This document shows positions 32,444 through 40,523 of a stretch of DNA of 64,000 nt, piece after piece. This stretch comes from Flavobacterium notoginsengisoli. GTDB taxonomy: Bacteria > Bacteroidota > Bacteroidia > Flavobacteriales > Flavobacteriaceae. The stretch's first letter is position 1. Each line of letters opens with the position of its first letter. Location: positions 1 to 64,000 of the forward strand of contig NZ_JACHLB010000007.1 of NCBI RefSeq assembly GCF_014207905.1. Reading direction: 5' to 3'. Under the pieces are notes generated by a model. It worked only from the letters and a program-made list of their open reading frames with translations. It did no database searches and had not been told where the DNA came from. A program made the position numbers and the translations under genes.

Positions 32444-34024
32444 TTATTTTTTAATTTCAATCTCAATAACACCATTTTTGCCTTTGTCACCATATTTAGT
32501 AATTGCGTCAATTCCTTTGATAATGTTAACAGATTCAATGTGTGTTGGTTTAATGCTGTTAAAATCAAAATTAGATGGCATTTCTTCACCGTCAACAATT
32601 ATCAGCTGATCAACTAATTTAGATTTTGCTCCATTTGAAACAGCAACTTTAGAGTCTTTATCGTTAGAAGTAATAATAACTTTTGTAACCGATTTATCAT
32701 CGTTATCTGTCGTTACAACAGTGCTAGTAGTTGTACTAGTAGTGCTGTTAGTTTTTGTGCTAGTATTAGAATTAGTGTTAGCATTGGTTTCTGTTTTAGT
32801 TTTTAGTTTCTTGCTAATTGCGATTTTTGGTTCTTTTTTCTGAGAATTGTCTATAGTTTGAATTCCGATTTTTGTATCTCCGTTTTTATAGTCAATAACT
32901 AAAACTCCAAATTCATCTATAGTATCTCCGTCAGAAGTCTGCACAGATTTTGCTGTTTGTTTTCCTTTTTTAACATCAACTGAAATTGAAGTTAACTCAT
33001 TTGAACCATTTCTTTTTACATCAGAAACTTCAAATTTTATATTATGATTTTTTTGCAAATTGCTTTTGATTTCAGCCAATTCAGCATCTGTTGAATTTTT
33101 AGTAATCTTATAAACATTAACAGATTTAATATTTGACTCTTTGTCAATTTCAATTTTTGATTTCTCTTTTGCAATTACTTCAACTTGAAACAATAAAACA
33201 AAAGCTGCTAGCGCTGGAATTACTACATAATACTTCCAAGAATTTCTCTTTTTTGATTGATTTGTGTTTAACATAACGATTCGTTTTTTGATTAATGATT
33301 GATAAAAATGATTGGTAATGGCAACACAATTTTCGTGTGTTGTTATTTTTAAAAGTGTGTATTGATACGCTTTTTTGTCTAAAATTTTTTTAGCGGCTTC
33401 ATTGTCAGCAATAAATTCAAGATTTTGTGTAATTGCTTTTTTGTAAAACCAAACCACAGGATTGAACCAGAAAATAATACTGAATAATCTAGAAATCAAC
33501 ACATCTACAGTGTGATTTTGATCGCTGTGTACTTTTTCGTGTTCTATAATATTTTCTAATTCTGAAGCCGTATACAGTGATGAGTTGTAAACGATATATT
33601 CAAAATAGGAGAAAGGTGCTATATTTTCGTTTATATCAATGAATTTGAAATCGGCTTGTTGCTGTATTTTCTTTCCTTTAATAATAGTGCTTAAACTATA
33701 AAAATCTATAGCCAATTTGATGATGAAAATAATAAAACCTAGTGCATAAATGCCTAAAAGAATTTGATTCCAATTGAATTGCGGAGCCTCTTTTTCTATC
33801 ACTGGCAGATTAGATTCAAAACCCTCTAGAATTGGAGTTGATTCAATCCATACAACTTTCGTATATGTTACCAAAGGTAAAATAGCCGACACAACCAAGC
33901 CAGATAATAAAAACCACCTGTTACTGTTGAAAAATGTTTCTTTGCGTAATAAAAAGTAATACGCAAAATAAAACAAAAGCATTAAGAAAGTAGATTTGGC
34001 GATGTAAATGAAAATGGCATCCAT
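32444..34024 (-). CDS. M56 (BlaR1-type) membrane metallopeptidase, copy 2
   Basis: This 526-aa protein is a paralogue of copy 1: the same helices, the zinc motif HEKVH at 162-166 and the LIKKRIVMLN segment. Its C-terminal part differs, with a Thr/Asn/Ser-rich linker (residues about 410-445) and an ending (INIIKGIDAITKYGDKGKNGVIEIEIKK-type, about residues 500-526) that resembles the plug motif of TonB-dependent proteins and is common in Bacteroidetes M56 proteins. It follows its BlaI gene by eight bases. The sensed signal is not known. Confidence 0.9.
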   Translation of the reverse strand: MDAIFIYIAKSTFLMLLFYFAYYFLLRKETFFNSNRWFLLSGLVVSAILPLVTYTKVVWIESTPILEGFESNLPVIEKEAPQFNWNQILLGIYALGFIIFIIKLAIDFYSLSTIIKGKKIQQQADFKFIDINENIAPFSYFEYIVYNSSLYTASELENIIEHEKVHSDQNHTVDVLISRLFSIIFWFNPVVWFYKKAITQNLEFIADNEAAKKILDKKAYQYTLLKITTHENCVAITNHFYQSLIKKRIVMLNTNQSKKRNSWKYYVVIPALAAFVLLFQVEVIAKEKSKIEIDKESNIKSVNVYKITKNSTDAELAEIKSNLQKNHNIKFEVSDVKRNGSNELTSISVDVKKGKQTAKSVQTSDGDTIDEFGVLVIDYKNGDTKIGIQTIDNSQKKEPKIAISKKLKTKTETNANTNSNTSTKTNSTTSTTTSTVVTTDNDDKSVTKVIITSNDKDSKVAVSNGAKSKLVDQLIIVDGEEMPSNFDFNSIKPTHIESVNIIKGIDAITKYGDKGKNGVIEIEIKK

Positions 34025-34032
34025 AATTAGAA

Positions 34033-34401
34033 TTATTTTTCTTCGTTTTTATTTTCGATCATCGATAAGATTTCTCTCAACTCGTCTGCTGAGATTTTTT
34101 CTTCTTTAGCAAAAAAAGAAACCATACTTTTATAAGAACTATTAAAGTAATTATCAATTGCAGTTTTCATGAATCCCTTTCTATAATCTTCAATTGCTAC
34201 AATTGGAAAGTATTGATGTGTGTTTCCAAAAGCATTGTGTCCAACATATCCTTTCTCTTCCAAATTACGAACTATTGTAGATAAAGTATTGTAATGCGGT
34301 TGGTCTTCGGTAATTTCTGCTTGAATTTCTTTTACAAAAGCTTTTTTAAGCTTCCATAAAATCATCATAATTTCTTCTTCTTTGTTTGTCAACTTTTGCA
34401 T
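34033..34401 (-). CDS. BlaI/MecI/CopY family transcriptional regulator, copy 2
   Basis: This 122-aa winged-helix repressor is the first gene of the BlaI-M56-BlaI-M56 array. It shares the HTH (HYNTLSTIVRNLEEKGYVGHN) and the C-terminal KSMVSFFAKEEKISADELREIL with copy 1. A cluster of overlapping AACTA/TAGTT dyads lies about 30-70 bases upstream of its ATG and is the likely operator. By analogy with BlaI, it would repress the array until the M56 protease is activated. Confidence 0.94.
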   Translation of the reverse strand: MQKLTNKEEEIMMILWKLKKAFVKEIQAEITEDQPHYNTLSTIVRNLEEKGYVGHNAFGNTHQYFPIVAIEDYRKGFMKTAIDNYFNSSYKSMVSFFAKEEKISADELREILSMIENKNEEK

Positions 34402-34427
34402 CTTCTCTAATTTTAATTCAAACCTAC

Positions 34428-34472
34428 AACTATTTTTTTAGTTACGCAACTATAAAAATAGTTATTTAACTA
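34428..34472. promoter_or_regulatory. Putative BlaI operator (overlapping AACTA/TAGTT dyads)
   Basis: Three inverted repeats overlap: AACTA-N6-TAGTT at 34428-34443, AACTAT-AAAA-ATAGTT at 34448-34463 and TAGTT-ATTT-AACTA at 34459-34472. They lie just upstream of the BlaI copy 2 gene. BlaI-type repressors bind such short dyads as dimers, so this is the expected operator. Confidence 0.65.
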
Positions 34473-34566
34473 AAAATTAAGTTTGATTTCGTTTTAGTGC
34501 ATACAAAAGCAGTTCAAATTTAATTGTAATAAATTGAATTGTAGTGTTTTATAAAGTTAAAGTTTT

Positions 34567-35784
34567 TTACTGAGGTTTTTCTGTGATTAAAGCATTTCTA
34601 ATCCACAGACAACAGCAAGTAGCCACGACACCAATGCAAGCCATAAATAACCAATTGATTTGATAACCCAAGCGAGTAATAATTTCAAAACCAACTTTTG
34701 AACTAATAATATGTGCAAGGCTAAAGCTCATGGTATAAAGTGCCATATAGCGTCCCTCTTGTCCTCGTGGTGCACGACTTAAGGCAAAAGCATTAGAAAA
34801 TGGGAAAGTGAGCACTTCGCCAACAGAAATGCAAATCATACTGACAACCAATATTCCAGCCCAAAAATTAATGAGAAGTAAAAAGAAACTCAAAGCCATA
34901 ACAAAAGATCCGACTATAATAATTCTGATTTTGGCAAAACCTTTTCTTTCTAAAAAGCCAACTGTTGGCATTTCTAAAGCAAAAATCAAAAGTCCATTGA
35001 GAGTCATTAATAATCCCGTTTGGAATTCGCTCAAGCCAAATCTCTCATTATGATATAAAGGTAAAGTGGTAAAAAGCTGAAAGAAAATCATAGCCGTAAT
35101 AAAACTCACAAATAAGAAAACCCAGAATATCGTATCATGAAAAACCGATTTTACATCTCCAGCACTTTCTGCTTTGTCTTCGTGAACTACTTTTTTCTTT
35201 TCTTTTACTAGAAACGCAAATATAGAAATAGCAATAATACAAGAAGAGCCATCAACCCAGAAAAGACCAGAATAGCCCATCCCCATAATAATTAAACCAC
35301 CTAAGGCAGGTCCAGCTGCAAAACCTAAATTTACCGCCAATCGTACAAGTGTTAAAGCACGAGTTCTGTTTTCTGGTTTTGCATAAGCGCCTAAAGAAAC
35401 AAACATGGCTGGTCTAAACATATCGGCAATGGTCATTAAGAGAAACATCGCGATACAAAGTGACCAAAAGTGTGTAATATATTGTACAAAGAAAAGAGCA
35501 AGACCACTTGTAAATAAACTGAAAACCATTATTTTATAAAATCCAATTTTATCTGAAAGTTTACCGCCAAGCCATGAACCTAACATTGACCCAAACCCAA
35601 AAGCAACCATAATCCATCCAACTTGATTGTACGAAAATTGCAAGTCTTCTTTTAAATATTTAGATAAAAAGGGAAGCACCATTGTTCCGGCGCGATTGAT
35701 AAAAGTGACAATAGCCAGAATCCAAATTTCTCTAGAAAAACCTCGAAAATTGTTAATGTAGTGGGTAAAAGCGTTTTTAAGCAT
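34567..35784 (-). CDS. MFS transporter
   Basis: This 405-aa protein has about 12 transmembrane helices. The loop between helices 2 and 3 reads GSWLGGKLSDKIGFYK, the MFS signature, and helix 5 has LAVNLGFAAGPALGGLI, the motif C typical of drug:H+ antiporters. It therefore resembles a multidrug or metabolite exporter; the substrate is unknown. It is divergent from the DUF1684 gene. Confidence 0.88.
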   Translation of the reverse strand: MLKNAFTHYINNFRGFSREIWILAIVTFINRAGTMVLPFLSKYLKEDLQFSYNQVGWIMVAFGFGSMLGSWLGGKLSDKIGFYKIMVFSLFTSGLALFFVQYITHFWSLCIAMFLLMTIADMFRPAMFVSLGAYAKPENRTRALTLVRLAVNLGFAAGPALGGLIIMGMGYSGLFWVDGSSCIIAISIFAFLVKEKKKVVHEDKAESAGDVKSVFHDTIFWVFLFVSFITAMIFFQLFTTLPLYHNERFGLSEFQTGLLMTLNGLLIFALEMPTVGFLERKGFAKIRIIIVGSFVMALSFFLLLINFWAGILVVSMICISVGEVLTFPFSNAFALSRAPRGQEGRYMALYTMSFSLAHIISSKVGFEIITRLGYQINWLFMACIGVVATCCCLWIRNALITEKPQ

Positions 35785-35836
35785 TTTGTGTGATAGATTA
35801 TCGCAACAAAGTTAGCAAACTTTGTCAGCTTAAGTG

Positions 35837-35868
35837 GTTGTCGTTTTGTTACTTTTGAACTATTTTTG
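35837..35868 (+). promoter_or_regulatory. Putative promoter of the DUF1684 gene
   Basis: GTTG at 35837-35840 and TATTTTTG at 35861-35868 are 20 bases apart, close to the Bacteroidetes promoter consensus, and lie 16 bases before the ATG at 35884. This argues against a TTG start at 35866, which would lie inside the -7 box. Confidence 0.55.
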
Positions 35869-35883
35869 CATAAAATTTCTAAG

Positions 35884-36483
35884 ATGAAAACTATCTACGC
35901 CCTAGTTTTATTGTTTGTTTTTAATTTTGGCTTTAGCCAAAAAAAATTTAGCAAAAACGATGTTATAAAATTTCAGAAGAAACTAAATACTGAATTTGCT
36001 GATTCTAAGACAAGTCCGTTAATGGCAAAAGATTTAAAAACTTTTAAAGGCTTAGAGTTTTATCCTATTTCTGAAACTTTTTTTGTGAATGCAACTTTGG
36101 TAAAAGCGAAAGGCGGAAAAGTTATTGAAATGAAGGAGAGTGGAAAATATACTTCAAAATATACTAAATACGGTACGTTGAATTTCAAAATCAATGGAAA
36201 AGCTTTTAAACTTGCCGTTTACCAAAATTTGGAACTGATTGTTCAAGAAAAATACAAGAATTATCTCTTTTTACCATTTTCTGATTTAACGACTGGCAAA
36301 CAGAGTTACATTGGCGGTCGTTATATAGATTTACAGATTCCAAAAGGAAATACAATCGCGATTGATTTTAATCAAGCTTACAATCCGTATTGTGCTTATA
36401 ATTATGAGTATTCTTGTCCGCTTGTTCCGTTGGAAAATGATTTAAAGATTGAAATTAGAGCTGGAGTGAAAGACTTTCATTAA
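35884..36483 (+). CDS. Secreted DUF1684 protein
   Basis: This 199-aa protein has a signal peptide (MKTIYALVLLFVFNFGFSQ) and the DUF1684 body: PLMAKDLKTFKGLEFYPI, FLPFSDLTTGKQSYIGGRY and AYNPYCAYNYEYSCPLVP. The family is widespread in Bacteroidetes and Actinobacteria, but its function is unknown. I take the ATG at 35884 as start. The stop overlaps the next ATG by one base (TAATG), so it is co-translated with the TatD-like gene. Confidence 0.88.
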   Translation: MKTIYALVLLFVFNFGFSQKKFSKNDVIKFQKKLNTEFADSKTSPLMAKDLKTFKGLEFYPISETFFVNATLVKAKGGKVIEMKESGKYTSKYTKYGTLNFKINGKAFKLAVYQNLELIVQEKYKNYLFLPFSDLTTGKQSYIGGRYIDLQIPKGNTIAIDFNQAYNPYCAYNYEYSCPLVPLENDLKIEIRAGVKDFH

Positions 36484-37130
36484 TGGAATATTTTAATTTT
36501 CATACACATCAATTTACCAATCAAGAAGATGTTTTAGAATTGGTGAATCAATATCCTAAAGATTTTGATGCTTCTATTGCATTTTATTCTATCGGAATTC
36601 ACCCTTGGTATATCGATGAAAATAGACTAAATGAAGATCTAAAAATTATAGAAGAAAAATTACAAACTGAAAATTGTTTGGCAATTGGCGAATGTGGTTT
36701 GGATAAACGAATCGAAATTCCGTTAGAATTGCAGATTTCTATTTTTGAAAAACAATTAGAATTAGCAGAAAAATTTAAAAAACCAGTTGTAATACATTGT
36801 GTTGCTGCTTTTCAGGAAGTGACAGCGATTAAGAAAAAAATGAAAATTTCTGTTCCGATGATTATTCATGGTTTTTCAAAAAACAAACAATTAGCTGAAC
36901 AGTTAATCAAAGATGGATTTTATCTTTCATTTGGAAAATATTTATTAAAAAATCCAGATTTGAAAACCGTTTTTAAAGATATCCCAAATGATCAATTTTT
37001 CTTGGAAACGGATACAATGGAAGAAAAAATTGAGCAAGTTTATGAAATAGCTTCAGAATATAAAGGCTTAAGTTTAAAAGAATTAAAAGATATTATATCA
37101 AGTAATTATAGAATTGTGTTCGAATTGTAA
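36483..37130 (+). CDS. TatD family hydrolase
   Basis: This 215-aa protein is a metal-dependent hydrolase of the TatD group, related to deoxyribonucleases with a TIM-barrel. Metal-binding residues are seen in FHTH (residues 6-9), IGECGLDK, VIHCVAAF, MIIHGFS and LETDT. It is shorter than E. coli TatD (about 260 aa), like other Bacteroidetes members. It would act on DNA ends or another phosphoester. It is coupled to the DUF1684 gene by a one-base overlap. Confidence 0.9.
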   Translation: MEYFNFHTHQFTNQEDVLELVNQYPKDFDASIAFYSIGIHPWYIDENRLNEDLKIIEEKLQTENCLAIGECGLDKRIEIPLELQISIFEKQLELAEKFKKPVVIHCVAAFQEVTAIKKKMKISVPMIIHGFSKNKQLAEQLIKDGFYLSFGKYLLKNPDLKTVFKDIPNDQFFLETDTMEEKIEQVYEIASEYKGLSLKELKDIISSNYRIVFEL

Positions 37131-37140
37131 AACATGATTT

Positions 37141-37204
37141 GTCAGGCTGAGCGAAGTCGAAGCCTATTCTTATTGGAGCGCCCTTCGACTTCGCTCAGGG
37201 TGAC
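37141..37204. repeat. REP-like palindrome (TGAGCGAAGTCGAAG)
   Basis: A 22-bp arm (GTCAGGCTGAGCGAAGTCGAAG) at 37141-37162 and its near-perfect inverted copy at 37183-37204 form a long hairpin with a 20-base loop. The core resembles very widespread bacterial palindromic repeats. It lies in the gap between the TatD and tcdA genes, with no T run. Confidence 0.8.
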
Positions 37205-37212
37205 AACGAGAA

Positions 37213-37241
37213 AAAAACTTGAAACATGAAACTTGAAACAA
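37213..37241 (+). repeat. Seven-base periodic repeat before tcdA
   Basis: ACTTGAA-ACATGAA-ACTTGAA-ACAAAAA forms a tandem array with a period of seven bases, followed by A-rich leader before the tcdA ATG. A related inverse form (GTTTCAGG...GTTTCACG) is at about 25416-25443 after rpsA. Confidence 0.6.
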
Positions 37242-37277
37242 AAAATTAAAAAAACAAAAAATAACAAAATATAGAAT

Positions 37278-37997
37278 ATGGCAGAATGGACAGAAAGAGC
37301 TGAGCTTTTGTTTACTAAAGAAGGATTAGAAAATTTACAAAATGCAAATGTTTTAGTTGTAGGATTAGGTGGAGTTGGATCTTTTGCAGCCGAATTTTTG
37401 GCAAGAGCAGGAGTAGGGAATATGACAATTGTTGATGGAGATGTTGTAGATATTACGAATATTAACCGTCAATTACCAGCATTACATTCAACAGTTGGAG
37501 AACCAAAAATTACTATTGTTGGAGACCGTTTAATGGATATTAATCCTGAATTAAAACTTACGCGTGTTAAAGAATTTCTTTCTCCAGAAAGAGCTTTCGA
37601 GATTGTATCTCCAGAATTTGATTATGTTTTAGATTGTATTGATAGTATTACTCCAAAATTAAATTTGATTATTGCAGCAAAACGTAAAAGAGTAAAAATT
37701 ATCAGCAGTATGGGAGCTGGCGGAAAAATGTTGGCTTCTAAAGTAAAAGTTGCTGACATTTCAAAAACAATCAATTGTTATTTTTCTAAAACAATTCGTA
37801 AGCGTTTAAAAGCGGCAAAAATCAATAAATTGAAAGTAGTTTTTTCATCTGAAATTCAAAATGAAAAAAGTCTGAAATTAACCGACGGAAAAAATTTCAA
37901 AAAATCTTTCTACGGAACAAACAGCTATATGCCAGGATTATTCGGTTTACATGCAGCAGAAACCGTGATTAGACATTTGCTTACGAAATCAGAGTAA
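37278..37997 (+). CDS. tcdA: tRNA threonylcarbamoyladenosine dehydratase
   Basis: This 239-aa ThiF/E1-like enzyme has the nucleotide-binding loop GLGGVGSFAAEFLARAG (about residues 29-45) and the following DGDVVDITNINRQ. TcdA (CsdL) cyclises t6A to ct6A in tRNAs that read ANN codons, using ATP. The MGAGGKMLASKVKVADISKT segment and the length fit this family better than MoeB or ThiF, which carry extra cysteines. It lies between repeats and is followed 76 bases later by a HAD gene. Confidence 0.92.
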   Translation: MAEWTERAELLFTKEGLENLQNANVLVVGLGGVGSFAAEFLARAGVGNMTIVDGDVVDITNINRQLPALHSTVGEPKITIVGDRLMDINPELKLTRVKEFLSPERAFEIVSPEFDYVLDCIDSITPKLNLIIAAKRKRVKIISSMGAGGKMLASKVKVADISKTINCYFSKTIRKRLKAAKINKLKVVFSSEIQNEKSLKLTDGKNFKKSFYGTNSYMPGLFGLHAAETVIRHLLTKSE

Positions 37998-38073
37998 GCA
38001 GTCTCAGTTTCAGTTTTCAGTTAATAAACCTTAGAACCTTAGTTTCTTAGAACCTCAGAACCTTAAAAAAAAA
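37998..38073 (+). repeat. Eight-base periodic intergenic repeat, copy 1
   Basis: The full gap between the tcdA stop and the HAD gene ATG consists of a CAGT/TCAG part and an array with period eight: CCTTAGAA-CCTTAGTT-TCTTAGAA-CCTCAGAA-CCTTAAAA, then A. The same arrangement, in the same direction relative to the next gene, fills 54081-54162. Confidence 0.75.
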
Positions 38074-38736
38074 ATGATTAAAACAGTAATTTTTGACATG
38101 GATGGCGTAATTGTAGATACAGAGCCGGTTCATCGTTATGCTTATTATTTACAATTTTCAGAGTTAAACATTGAAGTGCCAGAAGAAATGTATACTTCAT
38201 TTACTGGTTTTTCAACTCGAAATACTTTTCAGACTTTAAAAAGTTATTTTCCGTCTGTAGAACAAGAAGTTGAAGATTTGATTCAAAGAAAAAGAACCAT
38301 ATTTAATGACGCTTTTGATACTAAAGAAGATCTATATCTTTTGGACGGAGTTGAAGATTTGATTAAAGATTTGTATCAGAACGGAATACAATTAATTTTA
38401 GCTTCTTCTGCATCTAAAGTTACTATTGATCGAGTTTTTACAAGGTTTAATCTTCATCAATACTTTACACATATTGTAAGTGGAGAAGATTTTCCGCAAT
38501 CTAAGCCAAATCCTGCTATTTTTATTCATGCAGCTTCTTTGTCTATTGCTCCAAAAGAAGAATGTATCATTATTGAAGATAGTACAAACGGAATAAAAGC
38601 TGCAAAAGGAGCAGGAATATATTGTGTAGGTTATAAAAGCGAGCATTCGAACCTTCAAGATTTGTCTGAAGCTGACTTGGTTATCGATCATTTTAATGAA
38701 TTAAATGCTCAAAAAATAGCACATTTAAAACCTTGA
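38074..38736 (+). CDS. HAD family hydrolase, beta-phosphoglucomutase-like
   Basis: This 220-aa protein has HAD motif I FDMDGVIVDTEPVH (Asp8 nucleophile, Asp10), motif II in LILASSAS, and the Lys and acidic residues of KPNPAIF and IIEDSTNGIKAAKGAG. The cap and the D-x-D-G-V-x-D-T-E-P start are typical of the beta-phosphoglucomutase and phosphatase subgroup. It is probably a sugar-phosphate phosphatase or mutase; the substrate is not readable. The start codon follows directly after a periodic repeat. Confidence 0.9.
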   Translation: MIKTVIFDMDGVIVDTEPVHRYAYYLQFSELNIEVPEEMYTSFTGFSTRNTFQTLKSYFPSVEQEVEDLIQRKRTIFNDAFDTKEDLYLLDGVEDLIKDLYQNGIQLILASSASKVTIDRVFTRFNLHQYFTHIVSGEDFPQSKPNPAIFIHAASLSIAPKEECIIIEDSTNGIKAAKGAGIYCVGYKSEHSNLQDLSEADLVIDHFNELNAQKIAHLKP

Positions 38737-38754
38737 ATTATATAAAATTTAACA

Positions 38755-38783
38755 TTTGTTCCCTATTTGAATTTGTAAATTTG
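38755..38783 (+). promoter_or_regulatory. Putative promoter of the DUF2911 gene
   Basis: TTTG at 38755-38758 and TAAATTTG at 38776-38783 are 17 bases apart, matching the Bacteroidetes consensus, 24 bases before the ATG. A second TTTG lies between, so the spacing choice is not certain. Confidence 0.55.
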
Positions 38784-38807
38784 AATAAAATAAAAAAACA
38801 CTGAATA

Positions 38808-39650
38808 ATGAAAAAACTACTTATTGCATTTGCTTTGATTTTAGCACCATTAGCATCAGAAGCACAAGTAAAAACTCCACAAGCCAGTCCAAAAGGATAT
38901 ATAAAACAAACTGTTGGTTTAACAGATGTAGAAGTTACTTACTCTAGACCAGGAGCAAGAGGAAGAGCGGTTTTCGGAAATTTAGTTCCATTTGGTAAAT
39001 TATGGAGAACTGGAGCAAACGAAAATACAATTATCAATTTCAGTGATGATGTTGTTATTGATGGTAAAACACTGAAAAAAGGTAAATATGCAATTTATAC
39101 AGTGCCAAGAATCGAAAGCTGGGATGTGATTTTTTATCTTTCTACAGATAACTGGGGATTACCAGAAAATTGGAGTGAAGCTTATGTAGCTTTAAAAACA
39201 ACTGTAAAAGAAGATGCTTTACCAACTCCAGTAGAGACATTTACAATCGGAATTAATAGTTTAGATCCGAATTTTGGTTATTTAGAAATGGCTTGGGAGA
39301 ATTCTCATGTCGCTTTGAAATTTGAAGTTCCAACTGCTAAAACAGCTATTGCAAGTATTGACAAAACTTTAGCTGGTCCGTCTTGGAATGATTATTATGC
39401 AGCTTCTCAATACTTATTTCAATCGAACGGAAATATTGAATTATCAAGAACTTATGTAGATAAAGCGCTAGATATGAGTACTGATAAACCTTATTATGTA
39501 ACAAGATTAAAATCTTTGATTCAAGCAAAACAAGGTGATAAAAAAGGTGCTGTAGAAACAGCAAAAGCTTCATTAGCTGCTGCGGAAGCTGCAAACAATG
39601 CTGATTACGTAAAATTGAACAAAGACAGTATCGCTGAGTGGAGCAGATAA
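38808..39650 (+). CDS. Secreted DUF2911 protein
   Basis: This 280-aa protein has a signal peptide (to about residue 19, ASEAQ) and the DUF2911 domain: VEVTYSRPGARGRAVFG, LVPFGKLWRTGANENT and GKTLKKGKYAIYTVP. The C-terminal 90 residues are helical with tetratricopeptide-like spacing and many alanines. The family is common in Bacteroidetes and has no known function. A terminator follows. Confidence 0.9.
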   Translation: MKKLLIAFALILAPLASEAQVKTPQASPKGYIKQTVGLTDVEVTYSRPGARGRAVFGNLVPFGKLWRTGANENTIINFSDDVVIDGKTLKKGKYAIYTVPRIESWDVIFYLSTDNWGLPENWSEAYVALKTTVKEDALPTPVETFTIGINSLDPNFGYLEMAWENSHVALKFEVPTAKTAIASIDKTLAGPSWNDYYAASQYLFQSNGNIELSRTYVDKALDMSTDKPYYVTRLKSLIQAKQGDKKGAVETAKASLAAAEAANNADYVKLNKDSIAEWSR

Positions 39651-39689
39651 AATAATTCTTCGAATTATAAATTTCAATTATAAAATTTC

Positions 39690-39723
39690 AAATTCCAAAG
39701 CTTTCGGGTTTTGGAATTTTTTT
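39690..39723. terminator. Intrinsic terminator after DUF2911 gene
   Basis: AAATTCCAAA at 39690-39699 pairs with TTTTGGAATTT after a nine-base loop and runs into seven T. Confidence 0.88.
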
Positions 39724-39729
39724 GTTTTT

Positions 39730-39827
39730 TACCGCAAAGAACGCTAAGACTTGCGCAAAGTTCGCTAAGTTTTTTCTATAATAGCTTTGCGAACTTTGCG
39801 TAACTCCTTGTGCCTTTGCGGTTAAAT
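39730..39827. repeat. AAAG/CTTTG-type intergenic repeat, copy 1
   Basis: The segment has ACCGCAAAGAACGCTAAG and GCGCAAAGTTCGCTAAG on one side and CTTTGCGAACTTTGCG and CCTTTGCGGTTAA on the other, so it can fold into a large imperfect hairpin. It abuts the stop codon of the downstream minus-strand gene. A related copy with the same GCGAACTTT...GCGGT...GGTTAATTT part is at 62262-62355. Confidence 0.75.
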
Positions 39828-40454
39828 TTAGTTCATACTTGGCGGTTCAGGAATTTTTACCGTTTTCTTTATTTTTTTGATTAAGAGATAAAATGTAATT
39901 CCGCCCAAAATAATAAGTAAAGCGATTTGCAATTGTCCAATCATATTGTTTTTATTGTACATTGCATTGGCAAGAGCAAGTTTTGCCTTTCCTTCTTCAA
40001 TTTGAATTTGCGATAATGATTCTAAAGTTTTTAATGCTTGAGCAGTTGAAACAGCAATTTTATTCCAGTTTTTGTTTTCAACCTGTTTGTTGATTTCTTT
40101 GCAAGAGCTTAAAAAAACATCAAAATATTCTTTCTCCTTATTAGTTAAAACTGTTTTGCCGTACAAATCATCAATGTTGTGAATAATATCTAGAGTGTGA
40201 ATAATTTCGTTCTTCTTAATATTATCGCTCAAGTCGAGTTTCTCTGCTTCAGATTTTATAAAATGAAGTTGTTTAGAATATTGAAAAATGTAATGAGCTA
40301 CAACCAAACGATCTTTGTAAATCGCATTGATGTTGTCATTTACATTTTTAGAATTTTGAAGCGTATTAAAGTTTCCTAATAAAATTAGAAGCATTACGAT
40401 CAATAGAACAAAAGCGGCTTTGCTCTTATTGCTGTATTTTTTTAAATCTTTCAT
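39828..40454 (-). CDS. Membrane protein with MCP-type four-helix-bundle domain
   Basis: This 208-aa protein has a transmembrane helix at about residues 12-29, a long helical periplasmic part (about 30-170) and a second helix at about 172-195. The region NVNDNINAIYKDRLVVAHYIFQYSKQLHFI resembles the four-helix-bundle sensor domain of methyl-accepting chemotaxis proteins. There is no HAMP or signalling domain after the second helix, so it would be a sensor-like module with another partner or none. The role is unknown. Confidence 0.72.
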   Translation of the reverse strand: MKDLKKYSNKSKAAFVLLIVMLLILLGNFNTLQNSKNVNDNINAIYKDRLVVAHYIFQYSKQLHFIKSEAEKLDLSDNIKKNEIIHTLDIIHNIDDLYGKTVLTNKEKEYFDVFLSSCKEINKQVENKNWNKIAVSTAQALKTLESLSQIQIEEGKAKLALANAMYNKNNMIGQLQIALLIILGGITFYLLIKKIKKTVKIPEPPSMN

Positions 40455-40523
40455 AAAACTTTTATTATTAGAAATTCTAAATTTATAAAGTCACGAATAA
40501 AAAAAGCAACAATTTTTCAAATA

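Noticed and set aside
39730..39827. Possible CRISPR-like array from repeated CAAAG/CTTTG units
   Set aside because: Units are short, in both orientations and without regular spacers; no cas genes are in the window.
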